64,000 bases of DNA from Cyanobium sp. FACHB-13342 (GCF_014697415.1 NZ_JACJRT010000008.1:186001-250000), one strand, 5' to 3'. Positions 19,329-28,210 are shown, numbered from the stretch's first letter. Made by a program: numbers and translations. Notes: generated by a model not told the origin, from the sequence alone.

Positions 19329-21193
19329 GTTCTCCGTTCCCGGTCCCCACCCTCCCGGCCCCCGAGCAGGTCCTGCGGGAGGTGTTTGGCTACGGGCAGT
19401 TTCGGGGACCGCAGCAGGAGATCGTCGCCCACGTGGTGGCGGGTGGCTCAGCCCTGGTGTTGATGCCAACCGGGGGGGGCAAGTCGCTCTGTTATCAGGT
19501 CCCGGCCCTCTGCCGGCCCGGCACCGGGGTGGTGATCTCGCCCCTGATCGCCCTCATGCAGGACCAGGTGGAAGCGCTGTGTCAGGCGGGAGTGAGGGCC
19601 TCGGGCCTCCACTCCGGCTGTTCCGCCGAGGAGACGGCGGCCACCTGGCGGGATCTGGAGACGGGTCAGCTGGATCTGCTCTATCTCTCCCCGGAGCGGC
19701 TGCTGTCACCAGGCACCTTGGATCGCCTCGCGCAGGCAGCACCGATCGCCCTCTTCGCCATTGATGAGGCGCACTGCGTCTCGCAATGGGGCCATGATTT
19801 CCGTCCGGAGTATCTGCAGCTGTCGGTGTTGGCGGAACGCTTTACCGCGGTTCCTCGCCTGGCCCTCACCGCCACCGCCGATCCGCGCACCCGGGAGGAG
19901 ATCCGGGTGCGTCTGCAGTTGGAGCAGGACCCACTCTTCCTGGCCAGCTTCGATCGGCCCAACATTCGCTATGTGCTGCGTGACAAGGACGACCTGCGCC
20001 TCCAGCTTCTGGCGCTATTGGCCGAGCACCGTGGGGACGCCGGCATTGTCTACGCCCGTTCCCGCAACCGGGTGGACCGCCTGTGCAGCGAGCTGCAGGC
20101 TGCTGGCTACGACGCGGTGGCCTATCACGCCGGTCTGGACGGCGCCGTGCGCCGCGCGGCGCTGGAACGCTTCCGCCGCGAGAGCGGCGTGATTGTGGTG
20201 GCCACCATTGCCTTCGGCATGGGGATCGACAAGCCGGATGTGCGTTTTGTGGCCCATGTGGATCTACCCAAGAGCCTGGAGGCCTACTACCAGGAAACGG
20301 GCCGGGCCGGTCGCGATGGCCTGCCGGCCGTGGCCTGGATGGCCCATGGGGCCGGTGATCTGCCCCAGCTGCGCCGGTTCATCGATGACTCCAACGCCCC
20401 GCCCAGCCAGAAACGGATCGAACACGGCAAGCTCGATGCCCTGATCGCCCTGACGGAAGCCCCGGTCTGTCGCCGCCAGGTGTTGCTCAGCCATTTCGGC
20501 GAATCCCTGCCCTCCCCCTGCGGCAACTGTGACCTCTGCCTGGAACCCTCCACGGCCCAGGACGTGACCGAGGCTGCCCGCAAGGCGCTCTCTGCGGTTT
20601 TTCGCTGCGACAGCCGTTTCGGAGCCACCCATCTCACCGATGTGTTGCTCGGCGCCGACACCGCCCGGATCCGGGAGCTGGGCCACAACAGGCTCAGTGT
20701 GTATGGCATTGGCCAAGAGCTGGACCGGAGCCAGTGGCGCAGCCTGTTTCGTCAGTTGCTGGCCCGCAATCTGCTGCGGGCCGATCCGGAGCGTTTTGGG
20801 GCCCTGGCCTTCGGTGATGACGATCGGCTCAAGCCCCTGTTGCGGGGCGAGGAACGGCTGGAACTGCGCCTCCCGCCACCCCGCCGGGAGCGCCGACGGG
20901 AGGGTGTCGCCGCTCGGGGGGCCTCAGTGGCGCTGGATCCCGCCGATTCGCCCCTGTTGCAGCACCTCAAGGCCTGGCGGCTTGAGCAAGCTCGCCTCCA
21001 AGGCGTGCCGCCCTATGTGGTGTTCCACGACCGCACCCTGGTGGAGGTGGTGGCGCGCCGACCCCGTTGCCTCGAGGAGCTTGGCCAGATCAGCGGCGTG
21101 GGCCAGGCCAAGCTTGAGCGCTATGGCCCCGGACTGCTCGAAAGCCTGCGGGCGTTCCAGGCTCAGGCTTTGGGCAGTCGGCAACCGAGCTGA
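19235..21193 (+). CDS. recQ: ATP-dependent DNA helicase RecQ
   Basis: 3'-5' helicase in recombination and repair. About 620-652 residues. Motif 0 [14 protein letters not shown], Walker [17 protein letters not shown] box [32 protein letters not shown], and the arginine finger region [12 protein letters not shown]; RecQ zinc cysteines in CGNCDLC; an HRDC domain at the C-terminus ([14 protein letters not shown]). No ATG or GTG lies before motif 0: the frame offers TTG at 19235 (94 bp overlap with pgi) or CTG at 19326. The true start is unresolved. Confidence 0.93.
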   Translation: MDPAPSLRQPPRLPGQWRLGPAGGDAVRQGLSSPFPVPTLPAPEQVLREVFGYGQFRGPQQEIVAHVVAGGSALVLMPTGGGKSLCYQVPALCRPGTGVVISPLIALMQDQVEALCQAGVRASGLHSGCSAEETAATWRDLETGQLDLLYLSPERLLSPGTLDRLAQAAPIALFAIDEAHCVSQWGHDFRPEYLQLSVLAERFTAVPRLALTATADPRTREEIRVRLQLEQDPLFLASFDRPNIRYVLRDKDDLRLQLLALLAEHRGDAGIVYARSRNRVDRLCSELQAAGYDAVAYHAGLDGAVRRAALERFRRESGVIVVATIAFGMGIDKPDVRFVAHVDLPKSLEAYYQETGRAGRDGLPAVAWMAHGAGDLPQLRRFIDDSNAPPSQKRIEHGKLDALIALTEAPVCRRQVLLSHFGESLPSPCGNCDLCLEPSTAQDVTEAARKALSAVFRCDSRFGATHLTDVLLGADTARIRELGHNRLSVYGIGQELDRSQWRSLFRQLLARNLLRADPERFGALAFGDDDRLKPLLRGEERLELRLPPPRRERRREGVAARGASVALDPADSPLLQHLKAWRLEQARLQGVPPYVVFHDRTLVEVVARRPRCLEELGQISGVGQAKLERYGPGLLESLRAFQAQALGSRQPS

Positions 21194-21345
21194 ATCACCC
21201 CTTGGTCGAGCAGCCGACCCAGGCGCAGGGCCGTGGCCTCTTCGACGCGGTTGAAGTCTCCCTGATGGCGGGTGAGCCAGCTCAACTCGGCCGGGGCAAT
21301 CACGCCCGTGCTCAGGGCTTCGAGAAACACGGTTCCAACGGACAT
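21163..21345 (-). CDS. Small conserved hypothetical protein
   Basis: 60 residues from the ATG at 21345 ([24 protein letters not shown]). Predicted helical, with the look of small soluble proteins seen in picocyanobacteria; no domain known to me. Its 3' end overlaps the last 31 bp of recQ, which it faces. The frame extends 13 residues upstream, but [11 protein letters not shown] is the more natural start. Confidence 0.65.
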   Translation of the reverse strand: MSVGTVFLEALSTGVIAPAELSWLTRHQGDFNRVEEATALRLGRLLDQGVIQLGCRLPKA

Positions 21346-21515
21346 GGTGGAGCGGTGCGGCTTGGCAGAAGTTTGCTGCGCCAATCCGCCAGTGACCGGA
21401 GCTCAGTGTTTCGTAACAGCACGAACGTGCGGCGATCAGCCCAAAGGCATCAGGGGATACACCCTCTCCATGGGGTGCCACTAAGATGAAGTTTCGTTAA
21501 GTCCTTGTGAACCCC

Positions 21516-21659
21516 ATGGCTGATTCTTCTGCACGCTTTGGCTTTGTGGCCTTCGCCGAAACCTGGAATGGCCGGTTGGCCATGCTCGGCTTCGTGATCG
21601 GGCTCGGCACCGAACTGCTCACCGGCCAGGGCATCCTCGGCCAGATCGGTCTCGGCTGA
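21516..21659 (+). CDS. hli: High-light-inducible protein (Hli/Scp)
   Basis: 47-residue single-helix chlorophyll a/b-binding-like protein of the thylakoid membrane, involved in photoprotection and chlorophyll/photosystem II assembly. The chlorophyll-binding helix is explicit: FAETWNGRLAMLGFVIGLGTEL, with the ExxNGR motif. One transmembrane helix, short soluble N-terminus. It has its own 170-bp upstream region and no close co-directional partner, in keeping with stress-regulated monocistronic hli genes. Confidence 0.95.
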   Translation: MADSSARFGFVAFAETWNGRLAMLGFVIGLGTELLTGQGILGQIGLG

Positions 21660-21668
21660 TTTCCGGGC

Positions 21669-22181
21669 TCAGAGCCACTGCATGCCCGGTGTCTCGAGCA
21701 TTTCTGTGGTGGGCCAGGCCCCCAGCCCCGAAAGGGCTGCACCAAGCATGGCCCACACCCCCTTGCCACTGGCCAAGTCCTGCTCCGCTGCCCACTCGGC
21801 CTCTTGCACCTGGGTCTCGCTGAGGCCCAAGCCCTCCACCAGTCGCCGGTACACAGCCTTCTCTTGGGCATTGATCGGGGATGTGTCCTCCGGACGCTGT
21901 CCAACCCGCGCCATCATGTTGGCCAGTTTCAAGGCCAGGAGTCGCTCCTCTTCGCTCTCGAGGCTGCGGATGGCGTCCTCAAACACGGTGTCGTCCAGAC
22001 TCCAGGCAGCCAATTGACGGGCGGCCTCCTCGCTCGGGTTCGAGCCTTCACTCCCCGGGAAGTACTGGGCTACAAGTTTCTCGAGCAGTCGTTTTTCATC
22101 CGCCGACACGTCCCCATCGGCCCAGGCCACGCAGCAGACGATCCGGAGTAGGTCGAGCTGACGATCGCGTTCAAGGGCCAT
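21669..22181 (-). CDS. TerB-like protein
   Basis: 170-residue, mostly helical, acidic soluble protein. LLRIVCCVAWADGDVSADEKRLLEKLV matches the TerB/DjlA helical-bundle signature, in which a conserved Asp/Glu pattern binds metal. Second half (NAQEKAVYRRLVEGLGL) is family-consistent. TerB-like domains occur with tellurite resistance and membrane-stress genes, but no ter operon is present here. Start ATG at 22181. Confidence 0.78.
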   Translation of the reverse strand: MALERDRQLDLLRIVCCVAWADGDVSADEKRLLEKLVAQYFPGSEGSNPSEEAARQLAAWSLDDTVFEDAIRSLESEEERLLALKLANMMARVGQRPEDTSPINAQEKAVYRRLVEGLGLSETQVQEAEWAAEQDLASGKGVWAMLGAALSGLGAWPTTEMLETPGMQWL

Positions 22182-22338
22182 GGACGATGGGGTTGGTGAT
22201 GGGCTCCATTGTGGAGGCCTTGAAGCGCACGGGTGTCCTTGGGCCGCTACCCCTGCGCCATCGAATCACCCCCGGATGGGGGCAGACAGGGGCAGCAGCC
22301 CCACCGATGATGGAAGAAAGGGAGAAGGGAGAGACACC

Positions 22339-22557
22339 ATGACCAGGCCCCACATGACCAGCACCACCATCACCGGCTCCAGCCCACGGGCGAGTGTGAG
22401 CTGCCTGGGACGGACCTGTCTCAAGTGGCAGGCTGACGGTGAGTTGACGCCGCTCGATCTGCGCTTGGTGCTCGAGCGCCTGGCGCAGGTCGATCAGGAT
22501 GCAACGGTTCTGTTGGATCGAACCGTCGACGACCTGCCATGTCCATCGATCAGTTGA
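22339..22557 (+). CDS. Small unknown protein, resembles the one at 34277
   Basis: 72 residues, ATG at 22339 with a strong ribosome site (GGGAGAAGGGAG) 7-8 bp upstream. The middle reads LKWQADGELTPLDLRLVLER, very close in pattern to LEWQDNGEL in the small gene at 34277. Its 3' end overlaps the next gene by 19 bp. No known family. Confidence 0.6.
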   Translation: MTRPHMTSTTITGSSPRASVSCLGRTCLKWQADGELTPLDLRLVLERLAQVDQDATVLLDRTVDDLPCPSIS

Positions 22558-22754
22558 AGGCCTTTTTGGGGCGTGTCCAGGATGACGCTTCGCTGCGGCA
22601 GGCCGTTCAGGCAGCAGCCACGGCCGACGACGTGGCCCAGATCGGCGCCACCCTGGGGTTTGAATTTTCTGGCGATGAACTGTTGCGTTTGTCGGGCCAG
22701 CGGGTTGGGCGGGTCACGGTGACCAAGCAGGACATCCCCGGCGAGTACAACTAA
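22539..22754 (+). CDS. Nif11-like leader peptide family protein
   Basis: 71 residues. MSIDQLKAFLGRVQDDASLRQAV...FEFSGDELLRLSG is a textbook Nif11 domain (helices followed by the GF.FS.DEL motif), the leader used by many cyanobacterial RiPP precursors. Here the segment after the leader (QRVGRVTVTKQDIPGEYN) has no Cys and no double-glycine site, and no LanM, cyclodehydratase or peptidase-transporter gene is near. It may be a leader-like protein with another function. It overlaps the preceding small gene. Confidence 0.82.
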   Translation: MSIDQLKAFLGRVQDDASLRQAVQAAATADDVAQIGATLGFEFSGDELLRLSGQRVGRVTVTKQDIPGEYN

Positions 22755-22972
22755 GTTCCCAGGGCTTGCACCAGGCTTCCAGCGTCAAAGCGTTCGAGCA
22801 ATTCAGCTCCGCCAAGACCATGGGTCCACAGTTCCACGTCGGCGTCGATCGGGGCCTGAAAGCACCAGTCTTCGAAGGGAAAAATCACCTTTTCCAGGAA
22901 GTAGGCCTCGGCACCGATGCAGCGCAGAATCACCAGCCGCTCACTGCTGTTGCGGTAGTGGCAGGTTTCCAT
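22751..22972 (-). CDS. DUF1830 family protein
   Basis: 73 residues from the ATG at 22972: METCHYRNSSERLVILRCIGAEAYFLEKVIFPFEDWCF fits DUF1830, a short cyanobacterial family with a conserved C-x-Y-x-N-x-S start and an FP-E motif. Function unknown. The open frame extends upstream to 23176 but only the last part is family-like. It converges on the Nif11-like gene with a 4-bp overlap. Confidence 0.8.
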   Translation of the reverse strand: METCHYRNSSERLVILRCIGAEAYFLEKVIFPFEDWCFQAPIDADVELWTHGLGGAELLERFDAGSLVQALGT

Positions 22973-23123
22973 CGCGCCGAACTTCAGGAGTCCAGATGAC
23001 CCTGTGCCATGGTCTGCCCAGCTTCTGTGCCGGTGCACACCGTTTACAGGATTGTCCCCAGCAGGGGGCAGCGTGCTGCCGCACTCCCAGCCGAAGCTAG
23101 GCATCGCCAACGGATCGGCTGCC

Positions 23124-23363
23124 ATGTCATCCACCACCTTCACCACCCAGCTTTCCATCGGAGAACTGGAGGCCAATTACTCCCTGTACTGCCAGGCCCT
23201 GCGCATCTTGGCCCGGGAGGGAGCGACGGTGACCAAGGTGAAGCGCACCGTGTGCTGGAGCCGTCTGGAGACCCTCCATCAGTGCTTGCCTCGCCAGTAC
23301 AAGGACCCTGAGATTCTGTATTTCCGTCTCTGCCGGGATCTGCAGACCGCCACCCCCGCCTGA
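23124..23363 (+). CDS. Small hypothetical protein
   Basis: 79 residues from the ATG at 23124 (MSSTTFTTQLSIGELEANYSLY). Predicted helical, basic, three Cys. It reads like a real coding region (no shadow partner, sensible composition), but I recognise no family. Lies in the small-protein stretch between the DUF1830 gene and another short gene. Confidence 0.62.
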   Translation: MSSTTFTTQLSIGELEANYSLYCQALRILAREGATVTKVKRTVCWSRLETLHQCLPRQYKDPEILYFRLCRDLQTATPA

Positions 23364-23477
23364 GCGGACGTTGGCCTCATCGGCGACCGGGCCGCCAATG
23401 AGATTTTCTACGGATTGAGTCTTGTTTGGGGATGGATTCAGGATCAAGCTTCCCCAACCTGGCTTGCGGAGGTCCCC

Positions 23478-23720
23478 ATGCAGAGACAGATCCAAGACCA
23501 GTCGCCGCAACATCGGCGTTTCGGCACGAACGGTATGGGCAGTGCGGTGTCGGACCCCTCCAGCTGCATGGTGGGATCGACCGGCAACTGCTGCATCAGC
23601 CGAGATGGCCTAGGCCGCTACCTGGTGCAGCGTTGTGACCAGCCCACGGACCAGTGGGTGGCGGCCAACCTCCCTTCGGCCCATGCTCTCTGCCAGCAGA
23701 TCGCCAACGCGTCGGACTGA
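23478..23720 (+). CDS. Small hypothetical protein
   Basis: 80 residues from the ATG at 23478 (MQRQIQDQSPQHRRFG). The second half GRYLVQRCDQPTDQWVAANL then SAHALCQQIANA resembles a small beta-strand pair plus helix. The first half is low in complexity. The upstream TTG at 23415 is possible. No recognised family; weak similarity in plan to the small gene at 34536 (basic strand, Cys, then a helix). Confidence 0.5.
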   Translation: MQRQIQDQSPQHRRFGTNGMGSAVSDPSSCMVGSTGNCCISRDGLGRYLVQRCDQPTDQWVAANLPSAHALCQQIANASD

Positions 23721-23778
23721 GCAGGGATCGGCCAAGGCTGCCGACTTTGGCTAAAGAAGGCTCAGTGACCCTGGGCCC

Positions 23779-24477
23779 ATGACCTTGAACGCGCCAGCCA
23801 TGGTTTGCACCGCAGCTCTGCTCGGGCTGGTGGGTGCGACCCCCCTTTTGGAGGCTGCCCAGGCCCGACCGCGGGCGGGTGGTGGTGTCGGCGGACCGGC
23901 CTCCGGGGCTGGCGTTCGTCCAGGTGCCGGTTGGGGTGCTCCGGGTGCGGGGATGACCCGGGGACCTGGGGTGGGAGCACCGGGTGCTGGTGCCCCCGGA
24001 GCCGGAGTGCGCCCCGGCGTGGGCTGGGGAGCCCCTGGCGCCGGCCTAACCCGGGCTCCTGGGGTGTCCGCCTGGAATCCGGGCTGGGCCAGGCGTGGCT
24101 ACTGGCCCTCGCGCACCTGGGCTACCGGTTGGTATCGCCCCTACCCTGCTGCCTGGCCCTGGTGGCGCACCAGTTCCGTGGCCTGGGGTGTGACTGGCCT
24201 GGCCACCGCTGCCGCCATCACCAGCGCCGTGGATGCTGCCGCTGACCAGCAGTCGACGGTGATCGTGGTTCCCCAGACCAGCGTCCAGCTCGATTACGGC
24301 TCGATTCAGGCCCTTCCTCCCAATGGTGTGCAATTCGCCTATGGCGTGGCCGGCTTGCCTTACACATCGGCCACCAGTGACTGCAAGCAGGGGTTGCTCA
24401 ACGGCCAGCCGCCCACCACGGCCGACCAGGCCCAAGTGCTCAACGCCAGCTGTCAGATCGCCTACGGCTCCGTCTGA
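23779..24477 (+). CDS. Secreted Gly/Pro-rich repeat protein
   Basis: 232 residues. Hydrophobic N-terminal MVCTAALLGLVGATPLLEAAQA is a probable signal peptide with an AxA-type cleavage site. Residues about 38-95 consist of Gly/Ala/Pro-rich repeats with two long copies of GAGVRPG.GWGAPGAG.TR.PGV. Then an aromatic stretch (GYWPSRTWATGWYRPYPAAWPWW), a short hydrophobic segment, and a C-terminal domain with two cysteines (C200 and C225 area). Envelope-exposed structural protein is likely; function unknown. Confidence 0.75.
   Translation: MTLNAPAMVCTAALLGLVGATPLLEAAQARPRAGGGVGGPASGAGVRPGAGWGAPGAGMTRGPGVGAPGAGAPGAGVRPGVGWGAPGAGLTRAPGVSAWNPGWARRGYWPSRTWATGWYRPYPAAWPWWRTSSVAWGVTGLATAAAITSAVDAAADQQSTVIVVPQTSVQLDYGSIQALPPNGVQFAYGVAGLPYTSATSDCKQGLLNGQPPTTADQAQVLNASCQIAYGSV
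23910..24080 (+). repeat. Gly/Pro repeat block in secreted protein
   Basis: Protein-level repeats based on GAGVRPGxGWGAPGAGxTRxPGV appear twice with shorter GAPGAG units between. The DNA copies differ at many wobble positions, so this is an old duplication, not a fresh one. Confidence 0.75.
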
Positions 24478-24479
24478 CG

Positions 24480-25367
24480 GTGACCCTTCCCTCGCTGCTC
24501 CGCATCCGGACGTTGGAGAAGGCCGACCTGCCGATGGTGATCGGCTGGGCTCGGGCTGAACGATTCGCCCCGGGCATCGGGGATGTGGCCATCTATCGCC
24601 ATACCGATCGCCAGGGCCTCTGGATGGGTTGCCTCGGCGGTCGTCCGATCGGTTGTATCGCCGGCGTGCGCTACAACGCCGCCTATGGATTCATCGGACT
24701 GTTCCTGGTGGAGCCGGACCAGCGGGGCAAGGGCTATGGCCGCCAGCTCTGGGCCCATGCCCTTGATTACCTCAGCGATCTCTCCTGCATCGGCATCGAG
24801 GCCGCCCCGGATCGGATTGCCGACTACGCGGGGTGGGGGTTTGAGGCCGCCTCGCCCACACGGCGCTGGCAGAGGGTTGGAGACTCTGGGACGGACTCCA
24901 GCGTGGAGGGGGTAATCGAGGGGTTGTCCTTGATCGAGGGGGCCGCCATTCCGCAACAGGCCGTGCAGGCCTATGACGCCATGCGGGAGCCCAGTCCCCG
25001 CCCCCACTTTCTGGCCGATTGGCTCGGCCATCCCGCCGGCACGGTGCTGGCCCTGCTCGATGCGAACGGGGCTTGCCATGGTTTTGGTCGGATCCGCCCC
25101 TGTCTGTTGCAGCCTGGGGAGGGTTGGCGCATCGGGCCCCTGCTGGCGGATAGCCCGGTTCTGGCCCAGCTCCTGATCACCGCTCTGCTGCAGCGCCATC
25201 CTGGTGTTGTGCTGATGGATGCCCCCGGGGCCAATCCCGAGGCCGACCCTCTCCTGCAGAGCCTTGGATTTGGGGTGGTGGGGGAGACCCTGCGGATGTA
25301 TCGAGGGGTCGCGCCCACCGTGTCCCTTCGGGACGTGTATGGATTGGCCTGTCTGGAGCTGGGTTGA
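24480..25367 (+). CDS. GNAT family N-acetyltransferase
   Basis: 295 residues. The acetyl-CoA loop is plain: IGLFLVEPDQRGKGYGRQLWAHAL at about 78-101, preceded by the beta strands GCIAGVRYN. The C-terminal half (from about 150) looks like a second, degenerate GNAT-like module ending in GVVLMDAPGANPEADPLLQSLGF, as in YitH-type two-module acetyltransferases. Substrate unknown. GTG start, 2 bp after the stop of the secreted repeat protein. Confidence 0.88.
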   Translation: MTLPSLLRIRTLEKADLPMVIGWARAERFAPGIGDVAIYRHTDRQGLWMGCLGGRPIGCIAGVRYNAAYGFIGLFLVEPDQRGKGYGRQLWAHALDYLSDLSCIGIEAAPDRIADYAGWGFEAASPTRRWQRVGDSGTDSSVEGVIEGLSLIEGAAIPQQAVQAYDAMREPSPRPHFLADWLGHPAGTVLALLDANGACHGFGRIRPCLLQPGEGWRIGPLLADSPVLAQLLITALLQRHPGVVLMDAPGANPEADPLLQSLGFGVVGETLRMYRGVAPTVSLRDVYGLACLELG

Positions 25368-25414
25368 ACGGATGGACTTGTGGGGCTGGCCTGTCCTGCG
25401 GAGCTCCAGGTGGA

Positions 25415-26545
25415 TCAGGAATCGGGATAGCGGGTCCGGATGGCGCCAACGTCGTCGGGATGGCGTTTCAGGGCCGCCACACAATCGGCATCAATCTTGC
25501 CGATCTGCACCAGCCGCTCCAGCTCGGCAATCGCTGCCTCCAGGCTCCAGGGTTGTTTATAGGGTCGATGGGTGGTGAGGGCATCGAAGATATCGGCCAC
25601 GGTAATAATTCTGGCCTCGAGGGGGATCTGATCCCGCATCAACCCTTTGGGGTAGCCAGACCCATCCAGGCATTCATGGTGGCTGGCAACCACATTCACC
25701 ATCATGGCTGAGTCTGGTAAGTCCTGCAGCCCAAACTCGCCGATGAGCCGATTCAACACATCGATTCCCTTTTGAACGTGGGTCTCCATAATCTGGCGCT
25801 CCTCGGGATCGAGCCGTCCTGGCTTCAGCAAAACACTGTCCGGGATGCCAATTTTGCCGATATCATGCAGGGGAGCGAACAGGAAAAGGTGCTCAATGAA
25901 TTCATCGCTCAAGTGGTGACTGGTGGCCAGGTCCTTGGCAATCAGGCGGGCGTAATGGGCCATCCGTTCCAGGTGGCTGCCGGTTTCAAAATCCCGAAGA
26001 TTGGCGAATTCCCGGGCTACCTGGGCTGAGGCCGTGATCGATCGAACCACATTCAGTTCGCTCGAAATGGTCATGTTGATGAGTTTTGAATACAGAGAAA
26101 GATTTCGCTGAACCTCCGGAGTAAAAGCTCCGGGCTCCCGGGAGTCGTAGAAGATGAAGCCGATGAATTGGTGGTGGTCAAACAGGGGGACGGTGAGGGA
26201 GGAGCGGTAGCCCTCCTTCAGCAGCCAAACCGAATGGAGAGACTGGCCATGCACAGCGGCAGGAATGTCATCCAGCACGCGTATCGTTCCCTGTTCGGCG
26301 AGCTTGCTCAGCGATGCGCTGTCCGACAATCGAAATTCGTATCCGCTGATTGAAACCCCTTCCCGGGTGCTGTTGACGAAGGTTTTGAGCAGGTCTTCCT
26401 GCTGCTCATACAGCACACAGGCGATCCGATCGACAACTGGAAAGCTCTCGAGCAATTGGTTGTGCAGTTGTCGGAGACGTCCATTCAGTTGATCTCCGAC
26501 CTCGCCAACGGTGAGTGCTTCCGTGTTGGGCTGATCAGGAGTCAC
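25415..26545 (-). CDS. GAF and HD-GYP domain protein (c-di-GMP phosphodiesterase type)
   Basis: 376 residues. GAF-like sensor at about 20-170, then an HD-GYP domain with all hallmark residues: HLERMAHYARLIA, HDIGKIGIPDSVLLKPG, SHHECLDGSGYPKGL and ADIFDALTTHRPYK. HD-GYP enzymes hydrolyse c-di-GMP (or cGAMP) to the linear form or GMP, so this protein is predicted active. No signal peptide or membrane helix: cytosolic sensor-effector. Confidence 0.92.
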   Translation of the reverse strand: MTPDQPNTEALTVGEVGDQLNGRLRQLHNQLLESFPVVDRIACVLYEQQEDLLKTFVNSTREGVSISGYEFRLSDSASLSKLAEQGTIRVLDDIPAAVHGQSLHSVWLLKEGYRSSLTVPLFDHHQFIGFIFYDSREPGAFTPEVQRNLSLYSKLINMTISSELNVVRSITASAQVAREFANLRDFETGSHLERMAHYARLIAKDLATSHHLSDEFIEHLFLFAPLHDIGKIGIPDSVLLKPGRLDPEERQIMETHVQKGIDVLNRLIGEFGLQDLPDSAMMVNVVASHHECLDGSGYPKGLMRDQIPLEARIITVADIFDALTTHRPYKQPWSLEAAIAELERLVQIGKIDADCVAALKRHPDDVGAIRTRYPDS

Positions 26546-26599
26546 AGTGATGTTTAGGCTGCTTTCACCCTAGGTGGGATCTCCCACGCCCGATGTGCC

Positions 26600-27046
26600 G
26601 TGCTGGCCGCCCTGGTGATTCTGTTGGTGATGGCAGTGGTGGTTGGAGGCCTGAATCCCGGTCGGGATGATCTGACCTGGTTCATGCGGCTGCGGCGACC
26701 CCGTTGGTTGGTCTTCGAAGGTTGGATTCCGGTGATCTGGCTGGTGATCTACGGCTGCTTCTTCGTGTCGGCCTGGCTCACCTGGCAGTCCTCCTGGAGT
26801 GGGCTTCTGATGGGGGGGTACCTGGCTCAGCTGCTGCTGGTGCAGAGCTACACCCTGCTGATTTGCCGCAGTCGCAGCCTGGGCAACGGCACCGCGATCG
26901 GATTTGGGGGCTGGGTGTGGGGAATCGCCCTCACCATGGCGGTGGTGAGGCAAAGCCCCGCCGCTGCGGCCCTGCTGGTGCCTTACCTGGTGTGGAGCCC
27001 GGTCGGCACCTGGGTTACCTGGCAAATGCGTCAGCTCAACCGCTGA
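26600..27046 (+). CDS. TspO/MBR-like membrane protein
   Basis: 148 residues with five hydrophobic segments, the TspO architecture. RPRWLVFEGWIPVIWLVIYGCFFVSAWLTW corresponds to the family loop-helix with conserved W/P/Y residues. TspO proteins bind tetrapyrroles and are implicated in light/oxygen stress responses. Similarity is at the level of helix plan and motif, so the family call is good but not certain. GTG start. Its last 11 bp overlap the convergent rhomboid gene. Confidence 0.72.
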   Translation: MLAALVILLVMAVVVGGLNPGRDDLTWFMRLRRPRWLVFEGWIPVIWLVIYGCFFVSAWLTWQSSWSGLLMGGYLAQLLLVQSYTLLICRSRSLGNGTAIGFGGWVWGIALTMAVVRQSPAAAALLVPYLVWSPVGTWVTWQMRQLNR

Positions 27047-27635
27047 GCTTCGAGCCTCGCTCGGGATCTCGGGCCACGGCCAACGCCGCCAGCACCCCCC
27101 CGCCAAAGCCACTGACATGGCCGATCCAACTGATGCCCGGCGGGGAGAAGATCGGCAGCAGGCTGGGCAGCACGCCGGCGTAGGTCACCAGGGCCAGCAC
27201 CGAGAGCAGCATTGACAGGGGGCGTTTCTCCAGCCAGCCAATCAGCAGCAGGTAGCCCAGCAGGCCGTACACCACCCCGGAGAGCCCATGGCTGCCCGTG
27301 GGCCAGAGCAGCCATACCGGGATGGCTGTGGCGTACACGCCCAGCCACACCGCCAGGTAGTCGCGTCGGCCGCGCAGCAGCACCAGCCAGGAGAGGGGCA
27401 GGAAGGTGAGGGAGTTGGCCAGCAGGTGGCCGAAGCCTCCGTGGCTGAAGGGAGCAGTCAGCACGCCCAGGAAGGATCCACCCGGGGTCATGGCCAGGTT
27501 CCAGCGGCCGCCGAACAGAAGCTGATCCACCAGTTCCTGCAGCCAAGGCAGCACGAGGATCAGGGGCGGGATCAACAGGGTGCGGCCGGCTCGGGCCATC
27601 CAGCGATCCAGGCGTTGGGGCAGGGATCTGGTCAC
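27036..27635 (-). CDS. Rhomboid family intramembrane serine protease
   Basis: 199 residues with six hydrophobic segments. Conserved elements: FSHGGFGHLLANSLTFLPLSW (the HxxxN helix), the catalytic serine loop SHGLSGVVYGLLGY, and the catalytic histidine in ISWIGHVSGFGGG. It would cut membrane helices within the bilayer. It overlaps by 4 bp the preceding gene of the operon, which is read the same way. Confidence 0.9.
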   Translation of the reverse strand: MTRSLPQRLDRWMARAGRTLLIPPLILVLPWLQELVDQLLFGGRWNLAMTPGGSFLGVLTAPFSHGGFGHLLANSLTFLPLSWLVLLRGRRDYLAVWLGVYATAIPVWLLWPTGSHGLSGVVYGLLGYLLLIGWLEKRPLSMLLSVLALVTYAGVLPSLLPIFSPPGISWIGHVSGFGGGVLAALAVARDPERGSKLSG

Positions 27636-28210
27636 GCGATGGGGGTCATGCTGCAGCGCAGCATGGCAAGGGCCTCATCGGGAAGCCCCAGAAAGCGATC
27701 CAGCCACAGGTCGCCGCTGGGGGGCACCACCGCCACCCCAACCAACAGGGCCCCGCCGGCGTCTCCAAGGGTCTGGCCGACGGCACTGTGGCGCCGACCC
27801 CGGACCAGGCCCGTGCCCAGCTGGGTGTCAATCAGCAGATCGGGGGCCTGGTACAGGCCAGCGAGACGGAAGCGAAAGCGGGCCTGGAAGCGCAAGGCCA
27901 CCTCGCCGGTGGCGGCATTGAGCGTGCCTGCGAGCTGGCTGGCGGCGATCGTGATCGAGAGGCCAGGGGGCAGGGGCAGCCCCAAAATTCGGGTGGTCCG
28001 CCCGGTGAGGGGCGGGATGGACAGGCCTTCGGCCGGAAACCGCACCAGCTGGTGGGTGGCGCCTTCCTGGCCATCCAGCTCACCGAGGCCACCGCCGCCG
28101 CGGGCGTCGTAGCGGAACTGGGGATAGCGACCAATGGCCAGGGCGCAGTCGGCGCCGGTCTGGAGCTGGACCCTGGAGGGGACGGGACCGCTGTTCACGG
28201 GGAACGCCAA
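27632..28210 (-). CDS. Conserved hypothetical protein
   Basis: 192 residues, predicted rich in beta strands, no clear signal peptide. Contains LPLPPGLSITIAASQLAGTLNAATGEVAL RFQARF-like strands and ends in LDRFLGLPDEALAML. Not a family I can name; beta-rich lipid- or membrane-associated domain possible. The TTG at 28210 follows the stop of the PPC-glutaredoxin gene directly; a GTG at 28198 is an alternative. Co-transcribed with rhomboid downstream. Confidence 0.7.
   Translation of the reverse strand: MAFPVNSGPVPSRVQLQTGADCALAIGRYPQFRYDARGGGGLGELDGQEGATHQLVRFPAEGLSIPPLTGRTTRILGLPLPPGLSITIAASQLAGTLNAATGEVALRFQARFRFRLAGLYQAPDLLIDTQLGTGLVRGRRHSAVGQTLGDAGGALLVGVAVVPPSGDLWLDRFLGLPDEALAMLRCSMTPIA

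Noticed and set aside
21663-21689. Hairpin CCGGGC/GCCCGG after the hli gene
   Set aside because: Overlaps the convergent TerB-like gene end and lacks a T tract; not a supported terminator.
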